Shown here one piece after another: positions 23,097-36,273 of a stretch of DNA of 64,000 nucleotides (within the stretch, counting starts at the first letter, position 1; every line of letters starts with the position of its first letter). The stretch is taken from the NCBI GenBank assembly GCA_963693085.1, contig OY856409.1, positions 1,531,144,472 to 1,531,208,471 of the forward strand, written 5' to 3'. Position numbers and translations under genes: made by a program. Under the pieces are notes generated by a model that was given only the letters and a program-made list of their open reading frames with translations, was not told the DNA's origin and searched no databases. The DNA is from Alisma plantago-aquatica. Lineage: Eukaryota > Streptophyta > Magnoliopsida > Alismatales > Alismataceae.

Positions 23097-25362
23097 TGTT
23101 GGTATGTATGCCCTGAGAGCCAATCATGGGATGATTGGTGGGATACATTAAGATTGATTTGATAAACATCAAAGGCAAGCTTCCAATTCATTCTGGTTTA
23201 GTCATATGAGATAGTGATAGAACAGATTGAATGTCTAGAGAATGACAATACTCAATGACGTATGCTTTCAGGTTGAGGACCTGAACGATGAGATCATACG
23301 GATGCTAAGAGTTTGTACATTCTTGTTTTGTCCCTAGTCGGATGTCATTGTGGAAGGTAGATAGACAACAATGACACACAAGACTAGATTGTGGTGTTGG
23401 TTGATGACAGAATCTCATTAGTCATGATATAGAGATATCAAACCAAACACATAGGTACTTGTTAGAGAACAAGGTACCGGACAGACCCACCGTGAGTTTG
23501 ACACATGGAACCATGAGATGGTAGTCACAGTCAGTACTCACAGTGATGGTGGTGAGTGTGATTCTTAGACCTGAAATCACTGCACTCAACACATGTCGTT
23601 GGGCACACTTTGACATCATCAAACGCAGTCCTGAAACATGGGTTGTTATAAAGGTGATGATTGGGTGGCTTTGACACATGGGGCTTTTGAGGGGTGAGTG
23701 ATAGATATGGGATTTGTCCCTCCTGAGGGAGTATGATATCCATGGCCACTTGATGAGTAGGATTGAGAAAGGCGTGCACGCATGTGTGAATCAGTATGTG
23801 ATACTGATGTCATACATATCTCTTCCAGTCTACTCTGAGATCAAGGAAGTGAATGAACGTTGACAGGATGACTGTTCCATGCCTCGAGTTCATTCAGGAT
23901 ATCAGTGACAAAGGAATTATACACTCGTTGTAACACCATTCACGGATTGTAGGATGAAAGTTGTTCTCCAACTTTCTACTTTCACTTGGGTAGCACTGAT
24001 GTGTGACTAGGCACCGCTCTTTGGTTGTGAAGTCAGAAGTGTTATGAACTTTCACTGCCAACGTGAAATGGACCTGCAGGGTCACACACATAGGATTTAA
24101 CCTGGAAGAGGAGTTTTGTCCACAAGCAATGTTTAGATTGATTACTAAAGGAGTTTAGTAGTTCAATTAAACACTCAATCAGTCGATAGCTCAATATCAT
24201 ATGGTTCAATGTGTTGGACGCATTGATTGGAGTATCAGATTGATTGAAATCCCATTTGAATGATTCTGCACAACCTGCACTCCCAACCGGTCGGTTCATG
24301 TGATGAACCGGTCGGCTGAGGTTGCTGAACCGGTCAGCTCAATTGTTGAACCGATCGGCTCATGCACAGAGTGAAATGACCGGTTCAAGTGTTGAACTGA
24401 TCGGTTCAACTGGTGCAATCGAGCAACTTGGGAAAGTAGGATTGGTGAGAATTTTCCTTTCGTTTCGATTTTCAATTTGATTGGAAATAGGATTTCCAAT
24501 TTGATTGGAAATAGTATTGGTATTCGATACCAATTGGGAAAGAAACAAGGAAAGTCTTTTCGAGCCGGATTAGGACCATGAACCGATCGGTTCAGGGAAC
24601 CAACCGATCGGTTGGAGTGCCCCAAACGGTCGACTCAGGTCCAACCGATCGGCTCAATGGCCAAACTGACCGGTTCAGCAGTGAACCGATCAGTTCAGGT
24701 TGCGAGATGGTTGCTTTTTGTGGAAAATCCCGAACCCTTCTACTCCTGCTTTTAGTCCCGCATTGCCCAGGATGGAGAACCCTGTCCCATGACTCTCCTA
24801 TATATAGGGGATATTGGGGGCTTCTCATAGTACAGCTCAGTGCAACCAGTTGCTCTGCAAGTTGTCGTTCTCTCTGGTTTTGGTAACCGTGAGAGAGCCC
24901 GAGCAAGTGCTTCCCGTAAAAGGGAGGTGCAGCAAGGGAAGGACAACTGCAGTTGCAGCAGGAGGCAGGAGAGCGTGTTGGCGACTAGTACGTCAACAGG
25001 AGGGTGCGACTCCTTCCACTTCCTTGTGGGACAAGGAGTGTGGAGTTCCAGGTGGTCCGTGTGGACTACTACAGAGGCGAGAGGACACTGCCGCTTAGGA
25101 GGACAACTGTCATCTGACAGTCCGGTTCGAGTAGGAGTTGTCAGTCCCGGTGCGACCAGGAGCTGCACAAATGCCGTCGAAGTCTGGAGTTGAAGACCGC
25201 GCATTGCGTGAGGTATTGTCACCGAGCAAGCCTTGGGACAAGGTATGATTCCACAAACCATCCTTTCCTATTATATAGACGTTGACGCGTTTCCTCGGTA
25301 TGGGTTGGGGGAGAATTTTTTTTTATTTCCGCTTCCTTCTCTGTCTCCCCTAAAACCCAACA
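23097..25362 (+). repeat. Copia A 3' LTR (2266 bp)
   Basis: Collinear with 16178-18445 throughout, with scattered substitutions and a 2-bp difference in the TATA run. Both palindrome clusters are present. Many differences are C/T or G/A within CG sites of the palindromes. Confidence 0.95.
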
Positions 25363-25367
25363 ATATC
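25363..25367. repeat. Target-site duplication of copia A, right copy
   Basis: ATATC, identical to 16173-16177. Confidence 0.95.
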
Positions 25368-25575
25368 TGAAGAAGTATAGTGGTGTATCACCATCTTCTC
25401 TCTATATTTGGATCTATCATCCTCATCACATTGTACTTCCCTTCTTTGTGGTATTTGATGTATCTATCATTTTATAACACCCTTATGTTGCATGTCAACA
25501 TGTGTGACTAAACATCTAATTCGGTTGGGATTAGTCACTAAGGCTCTCCCGACATGTATATCCTTTCTCCCCTTT

Positions 25576-25634
25576 GAATATATATATATATATATATACA
25601 CACACAAACACACACACACAGATATATATATATA
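25576..25634. repeat. Compound (TA)n/(CA)n microsatellite
   Basis: Runs of TA, then CA, then TA. ORFs across it are artefacts. Confidence 0.9.
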
Positions 25635-26240
25635 TACTATTATCAAGATTATCTCCATATGTTTGTTCTTAATGTTTCACTTGTATGCCTAGCTACCATC
25701 TTGCGATGTTTTTTTGTTGGTACCTCTAAAGAGTAGTACCATCGTTATCTAGTATTATGGAGTAGTATGAATGTATGAAAGTGTTGGAATGCTAAGGCTA
25801 ACAGTCATATGGGTTATTTTGTGGTTGTTGGATCATTATCTTGAAAGAGAGGCTACCTTAGAGCCTAGATCTATCCTTATCTCGGGAGAGGAGGGAATAT
25901 ACATTTTGATGACTACTTGTAATCTTGATAGGAGTATACAAAGGGGTGTGAGTTTTGAATGTTGGTGAGAGATTTTAGTAGGTGAAACCCGATTCAAGTT
26001 TCCTTCCATATCTTTATTTCCTACCGCTTGTTAACATTTTTCTCTTGTCGTTGTTTTCTTTCTTTTAACTTTCTTTGCTTTGGCCGGAGTACCATCGTTC
26101 CTTAGGGAACACCCTTTTTAACCCACCTGTTCGTTTGGAGTATAAGAGTGTGAGACTCTACATACTTAACACTTGTCGACCTTATCCCTGTGGTTCGACC
26201 CCAAATACTACATCAGACCCCGTATAATAATTGCGGGGGC

Positions 26241-28214
26241 TTGAGTGTCAGGTTATAAAATAAAAGTCCGACTACTCTGGATCCTCTCTATTTTGGACGT
26301 GTAATTTAGGCTGGTCAAACACATAACATCACTCCTACTCCTATAGCAACAACCTCTTGATGATTACATACTTTATAGGAGATGACAATCTAGGCTTGCC
26401 TTGGCTAGATATATAAGACCAAGGAGGTCTTTGATTAGTATAGAAACAAGGAGAAGTGACTATTGATGAAGAGTGCAACACTTCTCTCCATTAAGGAGAA
26501 ATAAAGTGGAAAATTGTGAGGAATTTTTCCTCTGAGATATTTGACACAGGCCAAACATCACATGTTGGGGTAAATCTTAGAAGTGATGCCATTATTACTT
26601 TTGTGAGCAAAACACACACACACACACACTAATGCAAACCATGAGTTTTACAACACCAACAATTATTCAACAAGGATAATGTTTTGTTGTGCTGCACTCA
26701 CTTGCATAGAATAATGACACCTCGTGTCCTCAAACTAAGCACTCAACTTGAATGATCTGATGCATGCTTCTTGGCCCATATATATGCAATGAAACACCAA
26801 GTTCTTAATGAAGGGAATGAGGTTAAAAAGGTTAATTATGCATACCCTGTTCCCATTCCAAAGTCTCACACCATTAATCATGAGGGAAATCACACCCCAT
26901 TCGTGCTGCATTCTCTCATGTCAAGATGGGTTGCTTAACTAATGAACTACCCGATGTCATTGTATTATTGCATATCATCATATTAGCTCTCCTTTGAAAT
27001 GTACAAATTAGACCTAGTAGTGTAAAGATCTTTTTTATAACTAGAGATGCCCATGGTCTCGTGCAAAGTTATTCTTCATCTTTCAAGTGTTTCATCATTT
27101 TTTTGGTCCTATCAATTTTGTATCAATTGTTTTCAACCAAACTAGAAGCCACTCTTTAACCAGCTCCCCACTAATCTATATTTTCTAAATAGGCTACAAA
27201 GGAAGAAAACAACAACACTTTTTGTGGGACATTCTCATAAATGTTTTATGATCATTCTTTGATGCTTGAAAATCGTTTATAGACAAAAATATGATTACGC
27301 ATAAAAGTAACCCATGGAATGAAGATGATCATATCGCATATGATTGCCCGTGTCATATATTCAAACCATAATTAGCACAAATTCAGGAGATAGAAATGTT
27401 TGCTTTCAATAAGTACTTTAACTTTATTCCATTGGTTATGTGCTAAATGAATTCGTGGTTTATAAAAATGCAATGTACATTCTTTTTAGAATTTTTGTAC
27501 AATGGATTGGACCTGATGACCCAGAATCCCGCTGAATATTGAAACATGTTCGGTTAAAAAGTGGATTTTTGATTTATTGGCAAACACAAACATTCATACT
27601 CTTAATTCACATGGTCAAACAATAGGATGCAAATGGGTAGATAAAAAAGGTCGCAGTCTTGGAGACCGATTGATAGATGTTTACTTTGGCATAAAATAGT
27701 AGATCAGGGGTGATTTTCCCACATGAGTAGTCGAGATCCGGTGATCAGTATGTGGAATTCAAAGTGCTGGAAATCATGTCATTTCGATTTTTCATGCGCG
27801 AATCTGGAGTGGTTGGAAAAGAACTCTAATAGCAATGTGGCGGTTGGATTGGGGTGTACGTGTCAGCAGAAGTGAGTTTGACGTATTGCCATCGTCTCGC
27901 TTGTGTCACGGCCATAACCAAATCCACTTTCGCCTTTCGGCTTGGGTTCTTTTTATGAGAGACAAACCCTTTCAAATTTCCAGTTATATTTATCATGGAA
28001 AATGACATTCCCAGCTGTTGTCCCAACCCGAAGGATCGGAGACTTAGCTGGTATGCGTCATTATTTCTTTATTATTATTATCCGGATAGGAAATGGATGG
28101 CCCCGCTTCCCCGAACTTCTCTCCCATACACCTCATCTGGTATACCAACTGACGCTTTGCCACGTCCTCCAGTAGCTCGATGCTTACCCTTCCGGTAGAC
28201 TTGTCAAACGTGTC
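26241..28214. other. Unassigned AT-rich interval
   Basis: No ORF of note, LTR pair or RNA gene seen. There is a short (CA)n run near 26610-26630. The stretch from about 27640 to 28210 is less AT-rich than its surroundings but has no convincing coding frame. Confidence 0.6.
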
Positions 28215-29165
28215 GATGTGTTGGGTTTGGATTGGGTCATTACGGGTTTGGGTCTCGTAGGTGCGGGTCAAAAAGATGTAGTTCTAAATGGGTGGAACAA
28301 AGACAAATCTAAACCCGATCCAATGGGTTGCGGGTTGTCCACGGGTGCCCACTTAAAATTTTAAAATATATATTGCTAGTGTTTGTTTATATAAGATATG
28401 GCACAAAACAATCACGTTACATACTCTCTCACGTAAGATTTATTTATATATCCAAAAACGTGTTACAAGAAGAGTATCAAAATACAATGCACCCATGAAC
28501 ATGACTGCAACACGTCTATTAAGGAAGAGCCCGACTGGCTGAATTAAATTTCTAAATTACATAAATGTTGGAACAACAGTGTACTACAGACTTTAGACGT
28601 TCATATATTAGTCTTAAATAATGACCACCTAAAGCAAATAACAAAAAAAGAATACAACAATATCCAATGTGAATTGTGGCATCTAAATGAGACGAAGGAT
28701 AAATCTGGGGAACTAAAACAAAGACTGAAATTTAAGTTAGTTCTAGTCAGACTGAAATTTAAGTTTAGCAATCGTTGCTAGACCTAGGTTCCCGCTTGAT
28801 TTATTTTTGTCTCACGATCCGATTTTGGAGTCTCAGTTACTATTCTTTGTTAACTTGAGTTATAATATGCAATTGTGATATGAGTATATGACTGATTTAA
28901 TATTTATCCATTACTACTAAGCCACATGGATGTAATCTCACCGCTGCGTCTGTAAATCTTTTACAGGTAGCTAAATATTCTATCTATTAATAAAATCAGT
29001 GTAATTAAGTGGGTCGCCCACGGGTGTCCATAGATTGCCCATGAAACCCGCTAAGTCACCGGGTAGGTACGGATTTGGTTTGTTTTCCGACGGGTGGTAA
29101 ATTTTGTGACTAAAACCTAACTTAAACGGGTTGACCCATAGGTGCCCGCAGATTTTGACCCAATT
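28215..29165. mobile_element. Possible degenerate TIR DNA element
   Basis: Both ends are rich in GGGT/ACCC words that pair with each other. The left end (about 28226-28355) reads ATTGGGTCATTACGGG through GTCCACGGGTGCCCACTTAA. The right end (about 29005-29165) reads AGTGGGTCGCCCACGGGTG through GCCCGCAGATTTTGACCCAAT. Reverse-complemented, the right end aligns with the left in order, imperfectly, over about 130 bases. The middle is AT-rich without a transposase. I find no clear target duplication. Size and ends suggest a non-autonomous DNA transposon, perhaps hAT-like. Confidence 0.45.
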
Positions 29166-29989
29166 TGAGAGGTCTACCTTTGGGGAGAATCCTGACCAGA
29201 GATAGCGTTTACAGGTTCGTCATCGCAGTTAAATATGACTGCTGGAATAGGAAGTTGTTGGCGCTTGGCAGTGGCGCCGATGTTGGAACAGGAAAACAGC
29301 CGCGTCGTCGTCTTCGTCTGGTCGATACGAAAATGCGACTCGGAATCGTTTATCTTGACTCAACCAGTTTTAGTTCCCGCGTTCAATGGTCCAAGGTTTG
29401 GTCGGAGGAACCGTCACGCGGAGAAGACCGTGAATGCATATGAATTTCTAACAACTTTTTAGTCTATACATCCAGTACTTGTACCAATTTCTATCCTCAT
29501 ACGGTCTAATTTCTTTTCATATGTCCTAACTTGGATTACCAAAGAGAAAGTTACATCCTAGTTCAAATTATCTTTTGGATTCCGAGACCCTCCATCCACT
29601 CCATATGGATATACACACCCACACGGATAGCAAGCTCTTGCCCTATGAAACTGAAATTTTCAAATTGCATAAACAAGACACAAAATGAATATACAATACA
29701 CAAACGATAAAACTATGGAAAATGATACTTTTTTTCTTCTCAACAATAGTACTATGATGAAAAGTTGTAATAGTTTCACTCCAACTGTAATCCAACAGTA
29801 ATAATCTCACTCAAATTAGAAATATGCTGTTAGACAACATATTTACTGATATCCATGATGATGTTATATCCCCCCCCCCCTCTATCTTTCTAGAGGGAGC
29901 TAGAGTTTCACGACAAATGACACATTTCTCCTCTCAAATTTTTTTGACATAAATTACTTCGTTATTCCATATAATCGAAAACAACAAGA
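29166..29989. other. Unassigned interval with a poly-C tract
   Basis: The first 290 bases are relatively GC-rich with a short plus-strand open frame (29165-29443) that I do not recognise. The rest is AT-rich. A run of about ten C lies at 29871-29880. Confidence 0.5.
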
Positions 29990-30770
29990 TTACAAGGAAA
30001 TAGAAGGGAGGCGGGCAACAAGCTGCGCCGTCACCCCTTTTTGAATGGCAACTCCAATCCTCTGAAACACCACATCCATAGATCTGTGAGTCATTACATT
30101 ACTATGCATAACTTTTTGAACTCTCTTAAGAAGCTCCACAGTCTCAGGTGCTAGGAACTCAAAAGTGTCAAAACCAAACAGGATAAAAATATGTTGATTG
30201 TCGATACATGCCTTCTCATGTTTGGCCACTTTAGCAGAAACGACTTTACGGGCAGCATGTCCCACAGTACAGTCGTCACCCTTCAGATCAACCAATGGAG
30301 AAACTCCTGTTAGATATACACATGCATGTTTTCCTCCAACCCAACCAAAAATAAGAACGTCTGCTGGCCTAAGTGTCGACCTGCCCTCCTGAGGATCAGT
30401 CAAAAAGTTCACAGGAGCTCCCTTCATAGCTGCAACTCCCACATGTCTAAGAACATCATAAAGAACGTCTCTTACAAGATCATGCCGATACTTGAAGCCT
30501 GGGAGCTCCCTACAATGAACTGCATGCTCCCCAAAAGTGTCTAAGTAAGATTTGCGGCACACTGGGCATACCTCATCAATAGGAAAAAGTGGAATCATAA
30601 GACGATATCTGAGAACAGTACGATACTCCACTGGAGACATATGTAGTCCAAGGCCATCAATAGGTATAGCAAGAAGAATGTCCTAAGCATGTTCATCCTG
30701 TAAACATTGGAAGACTGCTTTCTGTCTTACGGTCATATCAAAATTTATGGAGGCATACGTTGATTGTTGA
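29990..30770 (-). pseudogene. CCHC plus possible PD-(D/E)XK nuclease ORF, remnant of a non-LTR-type gene
   Basis: An open frame of 216 codons (30640-29990) starts MSPVEYRTVLRYRLM. It has a finger with Cys25, Cys28, His39 and Cys43, then a conserved block NFLTDP...RPADVLIFGW (residues 79-100) and ACVYLTGVSPL (106-116). Similar proteins are widespread, often fragmentary and unnamed, in plant genomes (recollection). The layout of a CCHC finger followed by R-x-ADVL and a second acidic motif recalls the restriction-like endonuclease end of some non-LTR retrotransposons (inference). Other copies have Asp, as I recall, where this one has Tyr109. Homology continues upstream (VRQKAVFQCLQDEHA) beyond an in-frame TAG at 30683-30685, so the visible ATG is probably internal and the gene broken. 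Confidence 0.6.
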
Positions 30771-32703
30771 GTATAATTATCCCATTCAAAAGAAGAATGG
30801 GAGCAAATTCAAAAATAAAGAATCACTAGAATTTGATTAGAAAGTCATCATAGGTGTCACGAAAATTTTAGAAACGTACACTAACTCATGTTCGGTTGAA
30901 CAATACTAAATCAAGCATCTCTGTGAACTATAGAATGACCAAGGTCCAATTAAATGCACACAATGGTTGATTGTATGAGTGATGTTAAAATTTTCATAAT
31001 TAATGTGACACTATGTTGATAAATGTTTAATAGTTAGTTCTATTGTCGAACTAACATTTGGACTGAGATAAAGCTAGAACAACCTCAAACTTAACACCAA
31101 TTATGTGAATCATGGAGTTGTAAGGAGTGAGTCCCAATGATGGGGCCACTCCTACTTGTCAGGCCCCAGATCCCATAATCTCTCTTAGAACATAGGGTTA
31201 GGATCTGAGGTGATTATCTGGCTAATACAAACACATCTAAGTTTTTTCCTTTTTTTTATATACAAGTCATGATAGTCAGATAAAATCTTTCCATATGAAC
31301 ATGAATCTCATAATAAGAGCACATGAACTTTTCTTATGATGTTTAACATGTTTAAATACATGAAGCATATGATTTACAACCATTATATGTTTTTTTTCTC
31401 ACTAAAGGACCTAGAGTAGAGAGGGACCAAGATTATCTAATTTTACCTTAAAACATTGCTTACATCCTTACGTGGTTGGACTCTTCTGAATCTACAATTA
31501 TCTCCATAATCAGTAAGATTACTGAAAAGTTATTCAATGGAGTGTGAGCTACTGGATTAGTAAATGGAAATTTACCAAGTAGACAAGATAGTACATATAT
31601 TCTTTGTTAAGTGATTTGCAATGTAAGCAAACATAAGCAAGATATTAAATACTAAACTAAATGAGAAACAATGTAAGATTCCTCAACATACTGAACACTG
31701 AGAATAATCACACAGTACATTTTGAAATCTAATATCTAAATTTTGAATAACTAAATAAAAAATTCTTGAGTTTGGATTCTTAATTTTTTAGTCGCTTTAT
31801 TAATACCATGGACCCAAATGAGGTCTACCACAACATGTAGAAGTATCACAGAAAGCTTTGATCTTACCATACAAGACTTAGAGTTGATCCAAAACTTTAA
31901 GTTTGCTAACTAGCTACTTGGTTTGAAACGCGATTCACGTTATACCCAACGATTATATCAGCTGGCCAGATAATCTAGACCCCTCCTCTGAACCTAGGTT
32001 TTCAACCAAGGAGTCAAATCACTTTGGCTTAAACAATCTACATCAGTGGCTCAATAATGGCTGACTCACTGGGTAGTAACTAAGCTAGATACCACCAAAA
32101 TCTATGATAAATATTAGGCACCATTCTGTAAGTACACTGAAATCTTGGTATCATCAAGATCTCCAATTATAGTTGGTTACCACTGAGTATTACCAAAATA
32201 TCCTATTAATATTAGATACCCCTATTATAATTCAAGATGTCATCCATGATGGGTTAAACCCTTGAGCCCGATTGACACGTTCTGAATTCCTCTCCTGGAT
32301 GATGCCAATGGGTAAGCGGTTTTATCCATTGTCATGAAAATATACAAGAAATCAACAATGTTCATGGTATCTAAATGTCTAAAGATTCTTTACTTTCATG
32401 GTTCAATGATCAATAAAACTGTTCTTAGCTTTAGCATGTAACTAGATCATTCCTCTTTCTTTCTATATTCTTTCTATATCTATACTACTAAAAATCATAC
32501 ATGAACACATATAGATAAACCTAGTACTCTCAAAAGACATAAACTGAGTTGATATCATAACTGAGTTACTAACTTTCAACATGGTATTACACTTGCACTA
32601 AGCACTACAAGCATTTTATTTCAAGTGTACTAAGAAATTTATGTTACCTACACTTAAATAGCTTTTTCATAGCTGAATATACTGGTACAAACCGTGCTAT
32701 AAT
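30771..32703. other. Unassigned AT-rich interval
   Basis: About 1.9 kb with no ORF over 60 codons that resembles a protein, no tandem repeat, and no partner sequence elsewhere in the window. It lies directly outside the terminal LTR of copia B. Confidence 0.55.
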
Positions 32704-34900
32704 TGTTGGGAAACACGGGCACATAGCATAGTAGCGGAAACAAAAAAAATTACCTATCCGTATTCCCGTACCAACAAGATCATGTCAACTACTATGAAAT
32801 AGGAAGGATGGTTTAGTGAGTTATACCTGGTCCTAGAGAAAACCTAACGACAAAACTCACTTCAATGCAATTGTAAACAAGTTGTCCTTGGATGGTGGTT
32901 GTGCACCTCCTCGTCTTCACCACGAACAACGAACATGAACAACTTCTGCAACGCTCCTGTGGTCTCGTCACGGACTGCAGGATGACGATGCTCTCCGAGC
33001 AACAACCAAAGGACTCCTTCCTCTTGAGTAGTCCACATGGATCAACTAGAACTCCTATCTTTCAACTAGAACAGACAGGAAGGAGTTGTCCCGCCCATTG
33101 GCATACTAGTCACCAACACACTCTCCCACAACGACAACTCTCAGTTGTTCTCTCTCGTAACTATCCCTCCCTAGTCGGGTAGGACTTGCTTAAACTATCT
33201 CAATTACCATAACCATAGAGGACAACGATTGTTAGAGGAACTAATTCTCAATTGTCTGTATTGTGTTCTGAGAAGCCCCCCAGTACCCCTCTATTTATAG
33301 TCGAGGTTTGGGCCAGGGTTCCTAGTATGTGCAATATTGTGTGAGAGTGGAAGGGACCAGAATATCTTGAATTTTTACAACCCACGACAATCCAAATGGC
33401 TATCTGGAACACCCAAATGGTTGTATAGTGTGTGAGATGGTCATCTGGCACTTTCCCAATCGCACATAAATTTGGCAATTTTGATTCCAATTAATATCAC
33501 ATATTAATTCTTTGCACCACGAGTAATGTGCAATTGAAACAAGTTTGGGAAACATCCATAACTTTCATTCGGCCCAACCGAACCGTCTCAGCCATGCGAG
33601 ACGCCCATCTCACATCGTCTGGTGAGTCTGAGATGACTCGGTCGGTTCAATCACATTGGATTGGTCAGTTCAAGGGTCAAACTTAGCCAATTCAAACTTT
33701 GATTAGTCTGATGACCCAAACGGTCATCTCAACACTTGAGATGACCGTCTGGCTACCCAAACGACCATCTCAACACTTGATATGGTCATTTGATAGTCCA
33801 TTCAACCAATCTATCTATCTGTTGCGTGAATTGAATACCTAAAGGCTTTAGTAATCAATCCAATCATCATTCAAGATAAAATCCTCTTCTAGATGAGTTT
33901 CTATGTGTATGACCCTATAGGTCCCATATCACATTGGCAGTGAATGTACATAACTAGCTTATGACATCACAAGCAAGCAATGGTGCCTAGTCGCACATCA
34001 GTACTACCCAAGTGAATGGAAAGTTGGAGAACAACTTCAACTGACAATATGTGTAAGGTGTTCTAGTGATTGTATAATTCCTTTGCCTCTAATATCTGAA
34101 ATGAACTCGAGGCATGGACTCATCCTCCTCTCAATATTTAATCCATGTTTCTTGAACCAAGAAAAGACTATTTGAGATAATGTGACCTCAATATCATATA
34201 TTGATTCACATGGGCATGCACATGTATTTCTCAGTCTCTCTTGTCAAGTGGCCATGAATCATACTCTAGTAGGAGGGACAAATCCCATATCTTTCACTCA
34301 CAGTCTATCCCCATGTGTCAAAGTCACCCAATCATCACCGTTATAACAACCCATGTTTCAAGATTGTGTTTGATGATGTCAAAGTGTACCCAACGACATG
34401 TGACAAGTGTAGTGATTTCAAGTCTAAGAATCACAATCACCACCTTCACTATGAGACGTGACTATGACCACCAATGATGGTTTCCATGTGTCACTCCCAA
34501 GGTGTGTCTGTCCGATTCACTGTTCCCTTACATGTATCTATGTGCTTGGTTTGATATTCCCATATCATGACTAATGCGATTATGTCATCAACCAACCCAC
34601 GCTATTGTCTTATGTGTTACTGGTGTCTATCTACCTTCCATAGTAACAACCGACTATGGACATAATAGTAATGTACATACTCTTAACATTCATATGATCT
34701 CATCCTCTAAGGCTAATACTGGAAGACACGTCATTGAGTATTGTCATTCTTTAGACATTCATATTGTTTCTTCATTATCTCTTAACTGAGTGAAACATAA
34801 TGAATTGGAAGCTTGCCTTTATAAGTATTAATCAAATCCTTTATGGTATAAGTCATGTCAATCATCACATGATTGGCTCTTTGGGCATACCTTACCAACA
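32704..34900 (-). repeat. Copia B 3' LTR (2197 bp)
   Basis: On the minus strand it begins TGTTGGTAAGGTATGCCC at 34900, like the A LTR start, and ends at 32704 with CCCAACA. Shared stretches with A include CAATACTCAATGACGT and GGCAAGCTTCCAATTCATT. A purine tract (AAGTGTAAGTGAGAG on the minus strand) lies just inside at 34903-34917. A palindrome cluster (about 33570-33790) sits where A has its clusters but with a different word. Confidence 0.88.
33570..33790. repeat. Inverted-repeat cluster in copia B LTR
   Basis: Repeats built on CAAACGGTCATCTCAACACTT and GAGATGACCGTCTGG alternate on the two strands. Weaker copies resemble the A word (CGGTCGGTTCAA, CAACCGAACCG). The position in the LTR matches the palindrome clusters of A. 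Confidence 0.75.
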
Positions 34901-36273
34901 GACTCTCACTTACACTTAGAGCCAAATACCCACGAATCTCATTCTTAGTGATCCAAACTTGTCCATCATGCTTCTTCTATGCAAGTGCTTAATCCAGTGG
35001 GTTTAGGAACACTTTTGCTATTAGTTGGTATATTGCATGTTTCTTATCTCTTCACTTTGAGATGAAAATTCCACAATATGGTATCTGATATTCCTTGCCT
35101 ATCATATAACTCCATTATTGTCAAGTACTTCTATTGATCCATCAATGGTTGGGACATCTATAAGTTCATCATATGAGCTTCTAGATCCATATAGTATCAC
35201 TCTGTGTTCACAACACAAGTATTCTTGGCTTCTATTGTAGAACAAAATTAACGACTATATATTAGTTCAGAACCCTTCCAACTAACAACATTTCTCCTTT
35301 TAAATCCAACATATTTTATTGCAATCACTTTGTCATCATGGAAGCTTGATCGATGTAACCCTTTACATTCAACTCTTCCTTTCATTGCTATCCTTATTGA
35401 CTAACATTCTATCATTTAGTACTTCACAAGTACCAATGTATGTCTTTAATGACGTTTTAATAATCCTTATTAGAATTCATTATCATCTTGTCATGTCCAG
35501 TACATACAAGATTATGTGGGATAAGTACACTTATAGCATTCATGATAGATCCCTTGATATAACCTTTGGCATCTTAATCATGTCATTTCCATTCTTCTCA
35601 AGAATTGGAACTTATGGTTCATGATATACTAATCTGGGTTCTCTCTCATTAAATCCATTCGTGTTGAACTCTTTTAACATTTTTTTATTGTGCTCAAACT
35701 TCCATTGTGAAGCACTCAAGAACTATCTCATAGGTCATGATCCTTATCTCATAAGATGTATCACTTAATCCTTCTTTGCTAAAGGTTTTTCATGTCACTT
35801 CTCAATATTCGCAATATTGAGATGTCATTCCTCATCACATATGGAATATCCATATATGCTCCCACTAAATCTTTTGTAATCACATATTTCTTCTTTTATA
35901 TTGATTTAAGTCAAACTATTTGACTATCTTATCAAAACAGAAGATCCCATCTCAGAGATGCTTGTTTCAATCCTGAATTGAACTTTGTAGTTCATAGACT
36001 TTATTTGCATTCTTGAAGTTATAAAACCTTTTAGGTTGTGTCATGTACACATCCTCTGACACATTTTTTAAAGGAATCCAATTTTATCTTCATATGCCAA
36101 ATGTCTTAGTATACTACAACAACAAGCATGACAATTGGTAAAGGAATTTGTATCACGTTCAACAACTTGAATTGATTTGAAAATCTTATTCAACCAAGCT
36201 GTCCTTTTATGTTATTCATGTAGGTCTTTTCTACAAGACCCAGTTGCACCCTTTTAGGTGGCGCTATTAAAGT
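34901..36273 (-). pseudogene. Copia B decayed pol, 3' portion
   Basis: No long frame. On the minus strand near 36000-35920 the RT block GLKQASLRWD is readable, next to a stretch homologous to 21880-21960 of A (RGCVHDT, then NANKVYEL-like codons with stops). The part nearer the LTR corresponds to the RNase H region. It ends where E2 begins. Confidence 0.65.

Larger units (their letters stand above)
16178..25362 (+). mobile_element. A: Ty1/copia LTR retrotransposon with intact gag and decayed pol
   Basis: This 9.2-kb plus-strand element has LTRs 16178-18445 and 23097-25362, both TGTTGG...CCAACA, a perfect ATATC target duplication, a tRNA-Met-type primer site and a polypurine tract. Its only open gene is a gag of 283 codons. 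Where integrase, RT and RNase H should be there are about 2.4 kb of pol remnants in RT-then-RNase H order, the copia order. By eye the two LTRs differ at about 60 of 2267 sites (2.6%), a fairly recent insertion. I cannot place it in a named copia lineage. The LTRs are long for copia. Confidence 0.95.
25363..26240 (+). mobile_element. Athila-like LTR relic, right part
   Basis: Near 26180-26220 the sequence reads CTTATCCCTGTGGTTCGACC and then TACTACATCAGACCCC. From memory, CCCTGTGGTTCGACC followed by a TACTACAT-like block is characteristic of the U5 end of Athila-type Ty3/gypsy LTRs. With the TATA box at 15978 this makes one LTR split by copia A. No internal coding region of such an element is recognisable. 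The AT/CA microsatellite at 25576-25634 lies inside it. Confidence 0.5.

Noticed and set aside
31130..32300. A solo gypsy LTR in the interval before copia B
   Set aside because: The style of sequence is similar, but I could not find TG and CA ends or a target duplication, nor a matching stretch in the window.
33530..34900. Copia A and copia B as two LTRs of one very long element
   Set aside because: They are in opposite orientation, A has its own target duplication, and B has its own gag and primer site.
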